A stretch of DNA of 53,037 nt from Siccirubricoccus deserti (GTDB lineage: Bacteria > Pseudomonadota > Alphaproteobacteria > Acetobacterales > Acetobacteraceae): assembly GCF_014283215.1 (NCBI RefSeq), contig NZ_JACOMF010000036.1, forward strand, positions 1 through 53,037, given 5' to 3'. Shown in pieces: positions 8,014-16,307 of this stretch. A program made the translations under genes and the position numbers. Numbering within the stretch: position 1 is the first letter of the stretch; the number at the start of each line of letters is the position of its first letter. The notes below the pieces were generated by a model that had not been told where the DNA came from, did not search any database, and saw nothing but the letters and a program-made list of their open reading frames with translations.

Positions 8014-9540
8014 ATGGCAAAGACTTATCTGACCACGCCGATCTACTACGTGAACGACCGGCCGCATATCGGGCACGCGTATACCTCGCTGGCCACCGAT
8101 GTGCTGGCGCGCTGGAAGCGGCTGGACGGGCAGGAGGTGTACTTCCTGACCGGCACCGACGAGCATGGCCAGAAGGTGGAGAAGGCGGCGCAGGACGCGG
8201 GCATGGACCCGCAGGCCTTCACCGACCAGGTGAGCCAGCATTTCCGAACCCTGGCGGATCGCATGGGCTTCTCCCACGACGATTTCATCCGCACCACGGA
8301 ACCGCGGCACAAGGCGGCCTGCCAGGCGCTGTGGCGGCGCCTCGCGGAGCGGGACGAGATCTACCTCGGCGCCTATGAGGGCTGGTACGCGGTGCGCGAC
8401 GAGGCCTTCTACGGCCCTGACGAGCTGGTCGAGCGTGACGGGGTGAAATACGCCCCGAGCGGCGCGCCGGTCACCTGGGTGAAGGAGCCTTCCTACTTCT
8501 TCCGCCTGTCCAAGTGGCGCGACTGGCTGCTGGACTACTACGAGGAGAACCGCAGCTTCATCGCGCCGGAAAGCCGGCGGAACGAGGTGATCAGCTTCAT
8601 CAAGGGCGGGCTCAGCGACCTCTCCATCAGCCGCACCAGCTTCCGCTGGGGCGTTCCGGTGCCAGGCGACGATGCCCATGTGATGTATGTCTGGCTGGAT
8701 GCGCTGACGAATTACATCTCCGCCCTCGGCTACCCGGATGAGAGCCATCCGCTCTGGCGCTTCTGGCCGGCCGATGTGCATTTCGTCGGCAAGGACATCA
8801 TCCGCTTCCATACCATCTACTGGCCGGCCTTCCTGAAGGCCGCGGGCCTTGAGCCGCCGCGCCGGGTCTTCGCCCATGGCTGGTGGACGAATGAAGGGCA
8901 GAAGATCTCGAAGTCGCTCGGCAATGTCATCGACCCGCTGGCGCTGGTCGAGGAATACGGGCTGGATCCGGTGCGGTATTTCCTGCTGCGCGAGGTGCCC
9001 TTCGGCAATGACGGCGACTTCTCCCGCGCCGCGCTCATCGGACGACTGAACGGAGAGCTGGCGGACGCGCTGGGCAATCTGGCGAACCGCACCCTGTCGC
9101 TCATCCAGCGCAATTGCGACGGCAATCTGCCGCCGCCGGCCGATGCGGTGGAGGCGGATGCCGCCTTGCTGGAGCCGGTGGCGGGGTTGGCGGCCAGGGT
9201 CGGTGCCCATCTCGACCGCCAGGAATTCCATCTGGTGCTGGAGGCGATCTTCGCCGAGGTGCGCGGCGCCAACGGCTACATCACCCAGCAACAGCCCTGG
9301 GCGCTGAAGAAGACCGACCTGGTGCGGATGGCAGCGGTGCTACGGCATTTGCACACTGCGTTGCGCGGTTTCGCCACGGTGCTGCAGCCCTTCATGCCCG
9401 GTACCATGGCGGCGCTGCTCGACCAGCTCGGCGTGCCGGCCGAGGCGCGCAGCCTGGCAGCGCTGGCGGAGCCGCTGCCCGGTGGCATCGCCCTGCCACC
9501 GCCGAGCCCGCTGTTCCGCAAGATCGAAATGGTGACCTGA
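8014..9540 (+). CDS. metG: Methionyl-tRNA synthetase
   Basis: The 508-residue class I synthetase charges tRNA-Met in the cytoplasm. The HIGH signature is at residues 18-21 (P-H-I-G-H) and the KMSKS loop reads K-I-S-K-S at 297-301. A DALR-like anticodon-binding domain fills the C-terminal third. It is the short form: the appended tRNA-binding domain of long MetRS is absent. I prefer the ATG at 8014 to the adjacent GTG at 8011 because the conserved A-K-T-Y-L-T-T-P follows at once. The gene lies between holB and tatD with short spacers, consistent with one transcript. Confidence 0.96.
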   Translation: MAKTYLTTPIYYVNDRPHIGHAYTSLATDVLARWKRLDGQEVYFLTGTDEHGQKVEKAAQDAGMDPQAFTDQVSQHFRTLADRMGFSHDDFIRTTEPRHKAACQALWRRLAERDEIYLGAYEGWYAVRDEAFYGPDELVERDGVKYAPSGAPVTWVKEPSYFFRLSKWRDWLLDYYEENRSFIAPESRRNEVISFIKGGLSDLSISRTSFRWGVPVPGDDAHVMYVWLDALTNYISALGYPDESHPLWRFWPADVHFVGKDIIRFHTIYWPAFLKAAGLEPPRRVFAHGWWTNEGQKISKSLGNVIDPLALVEEYGLDPVRYFLLREVPFGNDGDFSRAALIGRLNGELADALGNLANRTLSLIQRNCDGNLPPPADAVEADAALLEPVAGLAARVGAHLDRQEFHLVLEAIFAEVRGANGYITQQQPWALKKTDLVRMAAVLRHLHTALRGFATVLQPFMPGTMAALLDQLGVPAEARSLAALAEPLPGGIALPPPSPLFRKIEMVT

Positions 9541-9544
9541 GCCG

Positions 9545-10321
9545 ATGCTGGTCGATTCCCATTGCCACCTCGACTACTTCGTCGAGGCGGAGATCGAAGC
9601 CGTGCTTGCCCGGGCGCGGGACGCCGGCATCGGCCGCATGGTCACCATCGGCACCCGCGTCGGCCAGGCTGCCGCGGTGAAGGCGCTGACCGAGCGGTTC
9701 CCGGATGTCTGGGGCACGGTGGGTGTTCACCCGCACAATGCCGGCGAGCCCGAGGGACTGCCGAGCGTTGAGGCGCTGGCGGCGCTGGCCGACCATCCCC
9801 GGATCATCGGCCTCGGCGAGAGCGGCCTCGATTATTTCTACGACAAGGCCCCGCGCGAGGCGCAGCAGGAGGGCTTCCGCCGTCATATCCGGGCCGCACG
9901 GATCACCGGCTTGCCGCTGGCGATCCATGCCCGTCAGGCGGATGACGACATCATCGGCATCTTGCGGGAGGAGCATGCGGCCGCCGGCGGCTTTCCCTTC
10001 CTGCTGCACTGCTTCTCCTCCGGCCCCGAACTGGCGCGGCAGGCGGTGGCGCTCGGCGGCTATGTCTCCTTCTCCGGCATCCTGACCTTCCCGAAATCCA
10101 CCGAGCTGCGGGCGCTGGCCGCCGAGTTGCCGGCTGAGCGGCTGTTGGTGGAAACCGACAGCCCCTACCTCGCCCCGGTGCCGCTGCGCGGGAAGCGCTG
10201 CGAGCCGGCCTATGTTGCTCATACCGCCCGCGTGCTGGCCGAGGCCCGGGGCATCGGCATCGCCGAGGTGGAGGTACTGACCACGGCGAATTTCTTCCGC
10301 CTCTACCCGAAGGCCGCCTGA
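9545..10321 (+). CDS. tatD: TatD family hydrolase (metal-dependent DNase)
   Basis: The 258-residue TIM-barrel metallohydrolase has the TatD signatures: D-S-H-C-H-L-D near the N-terminus (two metal-binding histidines), G-L-G-E-S-G-L-D-Y near residue 92, a histidine in L-L-H-C-F-S, and E-T-D-S-P-Y-L-A-P near 205. TatD proteins act as 3'-5' exonucleases or DNA-repair/quality-control nucleases and are cytoplasmic. It follows metG by 4 nt and is followed by the MBL-fold gene after 3 nt, the usual metG-tatD-MBL grouping in this class. Confidence 0.94.
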   Translation: MLVDSHCHLDYFVEAEIEAVLARARDAGIGRMVTIGTRVGQAAAVKALTERFPDVWGTVGVHPHNAGEPEGLPSVEALAALADHPRIIGLGESGLDYFYDKAPREAQQEGFRRHIRAARITGLPLAIHARQADDDIIGILREEHAAAGGFPFLLHCFSSGPELARQAVALGGYVSFSGILTFPKSTELRALAAELPAERLLVETDSPYLAPVPLRGKRCEPAYVAHTARVLAEARGIGIAEVEVLTTANFFRLYPKAA

Positions 10322-10324
10322 GCC

Positions 10325-11122
10325 GTGCTGCGAGTCACCATCCTGGGCTGCGGTGGCTCCGGCGGCGTGCCGCTGATCGGCGGGGCGGGCGAGGGGGGTG
10401 AATGGGGGGATTGCGACCCGGATGAGCCGCGCAACCGCCGCACCCGCACCTCCGCCCTGATCGAAGGGCCGGAAGGCGGCCGGCTGCTGGTGGATGCCGG
10501 GCCGGATCTGCGGCAGCAGCTTCTGGCCGTGGGCGCCGCCCGGCTCGATGCCGTTCTGTTCACCCATGCCCATGCCGACCACATCCTCGGCATCGACGAC
10601 ATCCGTCAGGTCAATCGGATCACCGGCCGGGCGCTCGATGCCTATGGCACAAGGACGACCCTGCAGAAGCTGGACGATCGTTTCGATTACGCCTTCATCG
10701 GCCCGACGCCGCCATTCTTCTACCGCCCGGCGCTGGAGCCGATCCGGCTGGCCTATGGCGACCGGGTGATCATGGCCGGGCTGCCGGTCCAGGTGTTCCG
10801 CCAGGACCATGGGGTGATGGACACGCTCGGGCTGCGGATCGGTGGCTTTGCCTATTCGACCGACGTGGTGATGTTGCCGGAGGAGAGCCTGGAGGCGCTG
10901 GCTGGCCTCGACACCTGGGTGGTCGGCTGCTTCCAGCTTCGGCCGCACAAGGTCCATGCGAACCTCGACCAGGTGCTGGAATGGGTGGAGCGGCTAAAGC
11001 CCCGGCGCACGGTGCTAACCCATATGGGAACGGCCATGGATTACCGAAGCCTGCTGCGCAGCCTGCCGCCGGGGGTCGAGCCGGCCCATGACGGCATGAT
11101 CCTGGAAATCCCAGAGATCTAA
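10325..11122 (+). CDS. MBL-fold metallo-hydrolase (PhnP/RNase Z-like)
   Basis: The 265-residue metallo-beta-lactamase-fold protein has the zinc motif T-H-A-H-A-D-H near residue 80, with further ligands in Q-D-H-G and T-H-M-G. The N-terminal G-C-G-G-S-G-G-V-P and an early cysteine-bearing loop (W-G-D-C-D) match the PhnP-like group, which includes cyclic phosphate phosphodiesterases. No phn genes are nearby, so the substrate is unknown. The start is GTG, 3 nt after tatD. Oddity: the last 24 bases, including the TAA stop, are duplicated in tandem (11099-11146). The second copy is in frame and ends in TGA, so the terminal I-L-E-I-P-E-I is present twice around a stop. Confidence 0.9.
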   Translation: MLRVTILGCGGSGGVPLIGGAGEGGEWGDCDPDEPRNRRTRTSALIEGPEGGRLLVDAGPDLRQQLLAVGAARLDAVLFTHAHADHILGIDDIRQVNRITGRALDAYGTRTTLQKLDDRFDYAFIGPTPPFFYRPALEPIRLAYGDRVIMAGLPVQVFRQDHGVMDTLGLRIGGFAYSTDVVMLPEESLEALAGLDTWVVGCFQLRPHKVHANLDQVLEWVERLKPRRTVLTHMGTAMDYRSLLRSLPPGVEPAHDGMILEIPEI

Positions 11123-11146
11123 ATCCTGGAAATCCCAGAGATCTGA
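11099..11146 (+). repeat. 24-bp tandem duplication spanning the stop codon of the MBL gene
   Basis: Two adjacent 24-bp units (11099-11122 and 11123-11146) differ at only one position, which changes TAA to TGA. Each encodes I-L-E-I-P-E-I plus a stop in the MBL frame. Termination at the first copy is expected; read-through would append the second copy. Confidence 0.85.
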
Positions 11147-11369
11147 CCTGCCAAATCCCCAAATCCATCCACAGATTTTTATTCCATAATATACCTTATG
11201 CGGTGAGCCTGGATGTGAACGGACGCGTGGATGGAATTGCCTGCTGCGCCCTCTCCTTGCGGTGCTGTCCGAGTTGTCCCGACTCGGCGCGCCACCGCGT
11301 CTCTTGGTTTTCGTTAGGGACTTTTATATGGCCCATGGTTCGGCCGCTACCGCTTGCGAGGGATCTCCG
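11147..11369. promoter_or_regulatory. AT-rich leader before mazG, probable promoter region
   Basis: Between the duplicated stop and mazG the sequence becomes strikingly AT-rich around 11158-11200 (for example ATTTTTATTCCATAATATAC), in contrast to the rest of the window. The octamer CCAAATCC occurs twice in tandem at about 11151-11166. No small ORF with a credible start is present. A mazG promoter is likely here, but I cannot fix the -35 and -10 boxes. Confidence 0.4.
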
Positions 11370-12182
11370 ATGACGACACCGCCTGAGGCAGCCCTGGCTC
11401 GGCTTCTTGAGATCATGGTGCGGCTGCGCGCACCGGTCGGTGGGTGCCTTTGGGACCGAGAGCAGAGGTTCGAGACGATCGCGCCCTACACCGTCGAGGA
11501 GGCCTATGAGGTGGCCGAGGCGATTGGGCGCGGGCCAGAGATGGGCGCCTTGCTGGATGAGCTGGGCGATTTGCTGTTCCAGGTCGTCTACCACGCGAGG
11601 ATGGCAGAGGAGGCTGGCGTCTTCGGTTTCGCGGATGTGGCGGAGGCGATCAGCCACAAGATGATCCGACGGCATCCCCACGTCTTCGGTGATGCGGCGG
11701 CAGGGAATCCTGGTTGGGAGGCGCTGAAGCAGGCAGAGCGGAGTTCAGCGAAGGATGACGGGGTGCTGGCAGGCGTGCCGGCCGCCCTCCCCGCTTTGAC
11801 TCGGGCGTTGAAGCTGACTCGGCGGGCCGCCCGAGTCGGGTTCGATTGGCCGGATACCGACTCGGTGCTCTTAAAGTTGACCGAGGAGGTCGAGGAACTA
11901 CGAGCGGAGATCCCGGCTGCGAAGCCTGAACGCCTGGCCGATGAGCTCGGGGACATGCTGTTCGTCGTAGCCAATCTGGGACGGAAATTGGGCCTGGATC
12001 CGGAGGCCTGCCTGCAGGCGGCGAATGCCAAATTCGCCCGGCGGTTCAATGCTGTGGAGGCGCAATTGGCCGAGCGCGGCGCCACCCCTGCCGAGGTCGG
12101 TCTGGAGACCATGGAAGCGGAATGGCAGGCCGCTAAGAAATCTGAGCGGACCGCAAAAACACCCCATCTGCCCGACCAGTAA
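11370..12182 (+). CDS. mazG: Nucleoside triphosphate pyrophosphohydrolase MazG
   Basis: The 270-residue protein has two tandem MazG helical domains, as in E. coli MazG: one near residues 15-125 and one near 150-255. Each has acidic E-x-x-E metal-binding stretches (E-E-A-Y-E-V-A-E and, in the second, E-E-V-E-E-L). MazG hydrolyses NTPs/dNTPs to monophosphate and PPi, a house-cleaning role. The entry motif reads C-L-W-D-R-E-Q where C-P-W-D is usual. I chose the ATG at 11370, preceded by GAGGG, because the family's N-terminus starts there. Codon use differs from the neighbours: third positions are less GC-rich and a TTA leucine codon occurs near 11870, suggesting a different history. Confidence 0.93.
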   Translation: MTTPPEAALARLLEIMVRLRAPVGGCLWDREQRFETIAPYTVEEAYEVAEAIGRGPEMGALLDELGDLLFQVVYHARMAEEAGVFGFADVAEAISHKMIRRHPHVFGDAAAGNPGWEALKQAERSSAKDDGVLAGVPAALPALTRALKLTRRAARVGFDWPDTDSVLLKLTEEVEELRAEIPAAKPERLADELGDMLFVVANLGRKLGLDPEACLQAANAKFARRFNAVEAQLAERGATPAEVGLETMEAEWQAAKKSERTAKTPHLPDQ

Positions 12183-12257
12183 GACCGGAAGGCATGCCGA
12201 GTCGGGAGAGTCGACAGCGAATCAAATTGACGCCGGGATGATGAACGGGGCCGCCAA

Positions 12258-13091
12258 TCAGGGTCTGATCAGCGCCTCATGCACTGCCTGCCAGGCTTCG
12301 CGGTCCGGGGCACAGATCATCCCGCCAGTGGTGACCAGCGGGCTATAGGCGCTGCCATCGAACCGGGCGGCGTAGCCCCCTGCCTCGCGGTGCAACAACC
12401 AGCCGGCGGCGTGGTCCCAGGGCAGCAGCCGGTTGTAGATCAGCGCATGGACATGGCCATCGGCGGCCAGCCGGTACTCATGTGCCGCGCAGCGCATTCC
12501 GATGGCGGCGCCGAGCCGCGGCAGGCGAGAGGCGACCTGGCTCTTCAGCGGCTCCGGCATGAAGCCCCAGGACACCGCCGCGACCATCTGCCCGACCGGG
12601 ACCGACGCGGCGACCCGCATGGCGCGGCGCGTGCCCTCGGTGTCTTCGATCCAGGCCCCCTCCCCGCGCAGCGCGATGGTGGTGTCGTCGCCGAGCGGAT
12701 CATGGATCCAACCCGCTACCACCTCGCCATGCACCACCGCCGCCGCCATGCAGCCGTAGAGCGGCAGGCCGGCAGTGAAATTGGCGGTGCCATCCACCGG
12801 ATCCACGACGAAGGCCAGCTCGGCCCCCTGTAGCCGCTGCAGCACCGTGGCATCGGCCGCGGTGGCTTCCTCGCCGACCACGACGCAGCCCGGAAAGCGC
12901 GCCTCAAGGCCGGCGGCGATCACCCGCTCGGCCGCCTCATCGGCATCGGTCACCAGGTCGAGCGGACCGGATTTGGTCCGTACCGCGCCGGCTGCCAGCC
13001 GCCGCCAACGCGGCAGGATCTCCGCCTGGGCGGCGGCGCGGAGCAGCTGCGCGACCTCCGTCGCCTGGCGATGGTTGAAACGGAGGGTCAC
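12258..13091 (-). CDS. Inositol monophosphatase family protein
   Basis: The 277-residue protein belongs to the IMPase/FIG superfamily of lithium-sensitive, Mg-dependent phosphatases. The metal site is visible in G-E-E-A near residue 75, in D-P-V-D-G-T-A-N-F (about 95-103) and in the C-terminal W-D-H-A-A-G. Substrates in this family range from inositol phosphate to histidinol phosphate, PAP and fructose-1,6-bisphosphate; the sequence does not settle which. The start is GTG (13091-13089) overlapping the stop of hflX, so it is the last gene of the hfq-hflX unit. It converges with mazG across a 75-bp gap. Confidence 0.9.
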   Translation of the reverse strand: MTLRFNHRQATEVAQLLRAAAQAEILPRWRRLAAGAVRTKSGPLDLVTDADEAAERVIAAGLEARFPGCVVVGEEATAADATVLQRLQGAELAFVVDPVDGTANFTAGLPLYGCMAAAVVHGEVVAGWIHDPLGDDTTIALRGEGAWIEDTEGTRRAMRVAASVPVGQMVAAVSWGFMPEPLKSQVASRLPRLGAAIGMRCAAHEYRLAADGHVHALIYNRLLPWDHAAGWLLHREAGGYAARFDGSAYSPLVTTGGMICAPDREAWQAVHEALIRP

Positions 13092-14332
13092 GCCCGCGGC
13101 TGCTCGAACCGCGCCCGGTCGGCGGCGGAGAGCCGGACGGTGACGCGGACATCGCCCTCCGCCTCATGCCGCTCCACCACCTCGCCATGGCGGTAGAGCC
13201 AAGCGAGCTTGGCGCCATCGGCGGCGGGGATGGCGTATTCCACCGTCTCCAGCCCGGCCGCGAGCCGCGCATCCAATACTGCGCGGAGGTCGTCCAGTCC
13301 CTCCCCGGTCAGCGCCGAGACGGCGACGGTGCCGTCCGAACTGTCCTCCACCCGTCCGGTGCCGCCCAGCAGATCGGCCTTGTTCAGCACTTCGATGACA
13401 CGCGACTCCCAGGCGGGGTCGAGCGTCGGGTTGGCGCCTTCCGCCATCTCCCGCAGCACGGTGAGGACATCGGCGCGCTGCGCCGCGGTGTCCGGGTGGG
13501 CGATGTCGCGGACATGCAGGATGATGTCGGCCGAGGCCACCTCCTCCAGGGTCGCGCGGAACGCTTCCACCAATTGGGTCGGCAGGTCGGAGACGAAGCC
13601 CACCGTGTCGGAAAGGATGCCGCGCCGGCCGGATGGCAGGCGGATGCCGCGCATGGTCGGGTCGAGGGTGGCGAAGAGCTGGTCCTGGGCGTAGACGCCG
13701 GCGCCGGTCAGGGCGTTGAACAGCGTCGATTTGCCGGCATTGGTGTAGCCGACCAGGGCGATGACCGGATAGGGCACGCGCTCCCGCTGCCGGCGGTGCA
13801 GCCCGCGGGTCCGGCGGACCTGCTCCAGTTCCTTCTTCAGCTTCACCATGCGGTCGGTGATCAGCCGGCGGTCGATCTCGATCTGCGACTCACCGGGGCC
13901 GCCGAGGAAGCCGAAGCCGCCACGCTGCCGCTCGAGGTGGGTCCAGGACCGCACCAGCCGGGTCCGCTGGTAGTCCAGATGCGCCAGTTCGACCTGCAGC
14001 GCGCCCTCCTTGGTGCGGGCGCGCTCGCCGAAGATCTCGAGGATCAGCCCGGTGCGGTCGATGACCTTGCAGCGCCACTCGCGCTCCAGGTTGCGTTGCT
14101 GCACCGGGGTGAGCGCCGCATCGACGATGACCACGGCAACCCGCTGGTCGGCAATTGCCTGCTTCGCCGCCGCCACCTGGCCTTCGCCAAGCAGGCTGCT
14201 CGGCCGCCGCTCGCGCAGCGGAAAGACGGCGGTATGGACGATGGTCACGCCGATGCTGGCGGCCAGCCCCACGGCTTCCGCCAAGCGTGCATCCGCGGCC
14301 CGGGGCGCCGCCTCCGACACCAGGGCAACCAC
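13088..14332 (-). CDS. hflX: GTPase HflX
   Basis: The ribosome-associated GTPase HflX rescues or splits stalled ribosomes. An N-terminal HflX domain with a glycine-rich linker (G-G-F-G-F-L-G-G-P-G-E, about 138-148) precedes the G domain: G1 G-Y-T-N-A-G-K-S at 195-202, G3 D-T-V-G-F, G4 N-K-A-D. The first usable start is GTG at 14332. However, the frame stays open upstream and encodes a plausible N-terminus (R-A-A-V-I-L-P-Y-E-R-P-Q-R) with no ATG, GTG or TTG before a stop inside hfq, so an unusual CTG start is possible. It follows hfq on the same transcript, as in many proteobacteria. Confidence 0.93.
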   Translation of the reverse strand: MVALVSEAAPRAADARLAEAVGLAASIGVTIVHTAVFPLRERRPSSLLGEGQVAAAKQAIADQRVAVVIVDAALTPVQQRNLEREWRCKVIDRTGLILEIFGERARTKEGALQVELAHLDYQRTRLVRSWTHLERQRGGFGFLGGPGESQIEIDRRLITDRMVKLKKELEQVRRTRGLHRRQRERVPYPVIALVGYTNAGKSTLFNALTGAGVYAQDQLFATLDPTMRGIRLPSGRRGILSDTVGFVSDLPTQLVEAFRATLEEVASADIILHVRDIAHPDTAAQRADVLTVLREMAEGANPTLDPAWESRVIEVLNKADLLGGTGRVEDSSDGTVAVSALTGEGLDDLRAVLDARLAAGLETVEYAIPAADGAKLAWLYRHGEVVERHEAEGDVRVTVRLSAADRARFEQPRA

Positions 14333-14429
14333 ACGCTGCGGCCGCTCATAGGGCAGGATGACGGCGGCCCGTGTGGGCCCGGAATCGGTGCCATCCCCGC
14401 GATCATTCGCCGGGGGAGGCAGGCCGTTC

Positions 14430-14750
14430 TCAGTCGCTGCCGACAGGATTGACCTCGCGGCTCATGGTCAGGGTCGTGCCCTCGCGCGTGACCTGGGCGA
14501 CGGCGCCCTCGCGGGCAGCGGTGGCGTCGAAGAGCTGGATCGGCGCGCCCGGCATCACCGTGCTGATCGCATGCTTGTAGACAAGCTGGGTGTGCCCGTC
14601 CCGGCGAAGCAGGACCGAAAAATTATCGAACCAGGTGATGATGCCCTGTAGCTTGACGCCATTGACCAGGAAGATCGTCACGGGGGTCTTGCTCTTGCGA
14701 ACGTGGTTCAGGAACACGTCCTGCACGTTCTGGGACTTCTCGGCTGCCAC
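14430..14750 (-). CDS. hfq: RNA chaperone Hfq
   Basis: The 106-residue protein is the Sm-like hexameric RNA chaperone that pairs small RNAs with mRNAs. The Sm1 motif (V-N-G-V-K-L-Q-G and F-D-N-F) and the Sm2 signature Y-K-H-A-I-S-T are intact, as are the distal-face residues in L-R-R-D-G-H. The start is GTG at 14750: the family N-terminus A-A-E-K-S-Q-N follows immediately and an AAGGA Shine-Dalgarno lies 7 nt upstream (14758-14762). The frame is open further upstream without a better start. It has about 25 residues beyond the Sm core, a modest C-terminal tail ending P-V-G-S-D. Confidence 0.95.
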   Translation of the reverse strand: MAAEKSQNVQDVFLNHVRKSKTPVTIFLVNGVKLQGIITWFDNFSVLLRRDGHTQLVYKHAISTVMPGAPIQLFDATAAREGAVAQVTREGTTLTMSREVNPVGSD

Positions 14751-14757
14751 GGCACGG

Positions 14758-14762
14758 TCCTT
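14758..14762 (-). promoter_or_regulatory. Ribosome binding site fixing the GTG start of hfq
   Basis: AAGGA on the minus strand ends 7 nt before the GTG at 14750. It supports this non-ATG start over any more distant codon in the open frame. Confidence 0.6.
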
Positions 14763-14926
14763 CTTTTTCTTGGCGACCCGTATTCGACGGTTCCGCCGCG
14801 GCGGGTCCGGCCCCGCCTGGAGGCCCCAACATCGATCACCGGGCCACGGTTTGCAAGACGTTGCAGTGCACCATTTCACGTGTTGCGTGAGCGTCATGGT
14901 TCAGGCGTGCGGTACCCGGGCCGATG

Positions 14927-16307
14927 TCATGCCCTCCGGCGCGCCAGGATGATGTCCTGGTATCCGCCGATGCCGCCGTCTTCGGCCTCCAGTATATCGA
15001 AATGCCGGCTCCAGACCTGCCGGATATAGGAAATGGCATGGCTGACCCCGCGGTAGACGTTGGGGTCGGGGATCACCCCCACCAGATCCTGGCTCGGGCC
15101 GAAATCAGTGAAGCCGGTCCGCTGCCAGCGCAGGAAGTCCTTGAACCGGCGTGGGAAGCGCGACCAGGCAGCCTTGCCGAAGGTGGTCAGCAGAGCGACT
15201 CCGCCCGGTCGCAGCACCCGCTCCAGCTCAGCCAGCCAGAGCCGCTGGTGGGCCTCCGTCAGAGTGAGTGAAGACCGAGACGCCGATGACGCAGTCGACG
15301 CCGCCGGTGGCGAAAGGCAGGGGCGGATCGGTGCTGATCACCTCGAAGCGTCCCCCTGGCAGGTTGGCCCGGCACCAGCCGATGGCGCCAGCGTCCGGAT
15401 CCACGCCGACATAGCGGCCGGGCAGCGCCGGCAGCAGATACCGCCCCACCCGGGCGCAGCCGCAGCCCCAGTCCAGCACGGTACCGAAGCTGGCGAAGCC
15501 ACCCGGCACCCGGCGTTCCAGCACCCGGGCCAGCAGATGGGCGATGGTGCAGCCGGTGCGGTCGAAGCCTGCGGCATCGCCCGGTCCGTGCACCCGCTGG
15601 CGCAGCATTTCCGGCGGCTGCGGGACCGGTGCGGCAGAGACCCAGATGTCCTGCGACGGGGCGATCGGCCTGCCGCTTGGCTCGCGAAGCGACAGATGCA
15701 GCAGCGCCGGGTCGCCCACCGCCGCCAGCGGCAGGCCGAAGCGAAATCGTGGCCGCTCGAAGCGCCCGGCGAGGCCCAATGGGTCGACGATGAAAGGCTC
15801 GCTACGGCGCAGCCAAGTCATCTCGGCCGGGGCGCCGTTCACCTGCAGTCGCAGCGGCCGTGGCTGGCCATAGGGCGGCACGGCCCAGCCCCGAACCGAC
15901 CAGCCTTTCGCCCTGCACCTGCACCACATCCAGCGCCCAGAGCCCCTGCCCCAGCGCCTCCTGCTTCCAGGCGCGGTAGAGTTCCTCCGCCGCGGTGGTG
16001 AGACGGGCCTCGGCATGCTCGAAGATCACGCTGCCATCGGCGGCGGCAAGCAGGCGCAGCCGCTGCGGCGCGGGGTCACAAAACCGCGGCGGCACCGCCC
16101 AGGCGAAGCCGCCGCGGCCATCGCCGAGGCCGTCCTTGGCCAGGTCGGGACGCAGGAGGTCGGGGGTAAACTCGCGGCGACCTCGCCGTTCACCTCCACC
16201 CGGATCGCCGGGGCGCGGCCCGCTTGATGGTCCCAGGCCCAGCCGATCAGCCGGCCCAGATGCAGGCGCTCGGCCCGGCCGGCGTAGCGCTCGCCGCCCG
16301 GTGTCAC
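14927..16307 (-). pseudogene. SAM-dependent methyltransferase with glycan-type N-terminal domain, broken by three frameshifts
   Basis: Four minus-strand frame segments join into one protein. The first (from GTG 16307, overlapping the upstream stop as GTGA) reads R-L-H-L-G-R-L-I-G-W-A-W-D. The second runs E-F-T-P-D-L-L-R-P-D-L-A through about 15900. The third contains the SAM-binding motif L-D-W-G-C-G-C-A-R-V-G and G-V-D-P. The fourth has E-R-V-L-R-P-G-G-V-A-L-L and ends at 14927. Breaks lie near 16171-16182, 15890-15915 and 15262-15268; the first and third each fit a one-base loss. In the third, the expected V-F-T-H-L-T-E runs into a wrong frame and a stop. Intact relatives would be class I methyltransferases with an accessory domain common in surface-glycan genes. 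Three independent sequencing errors seem less likely than decay. Confidence 0.75.
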
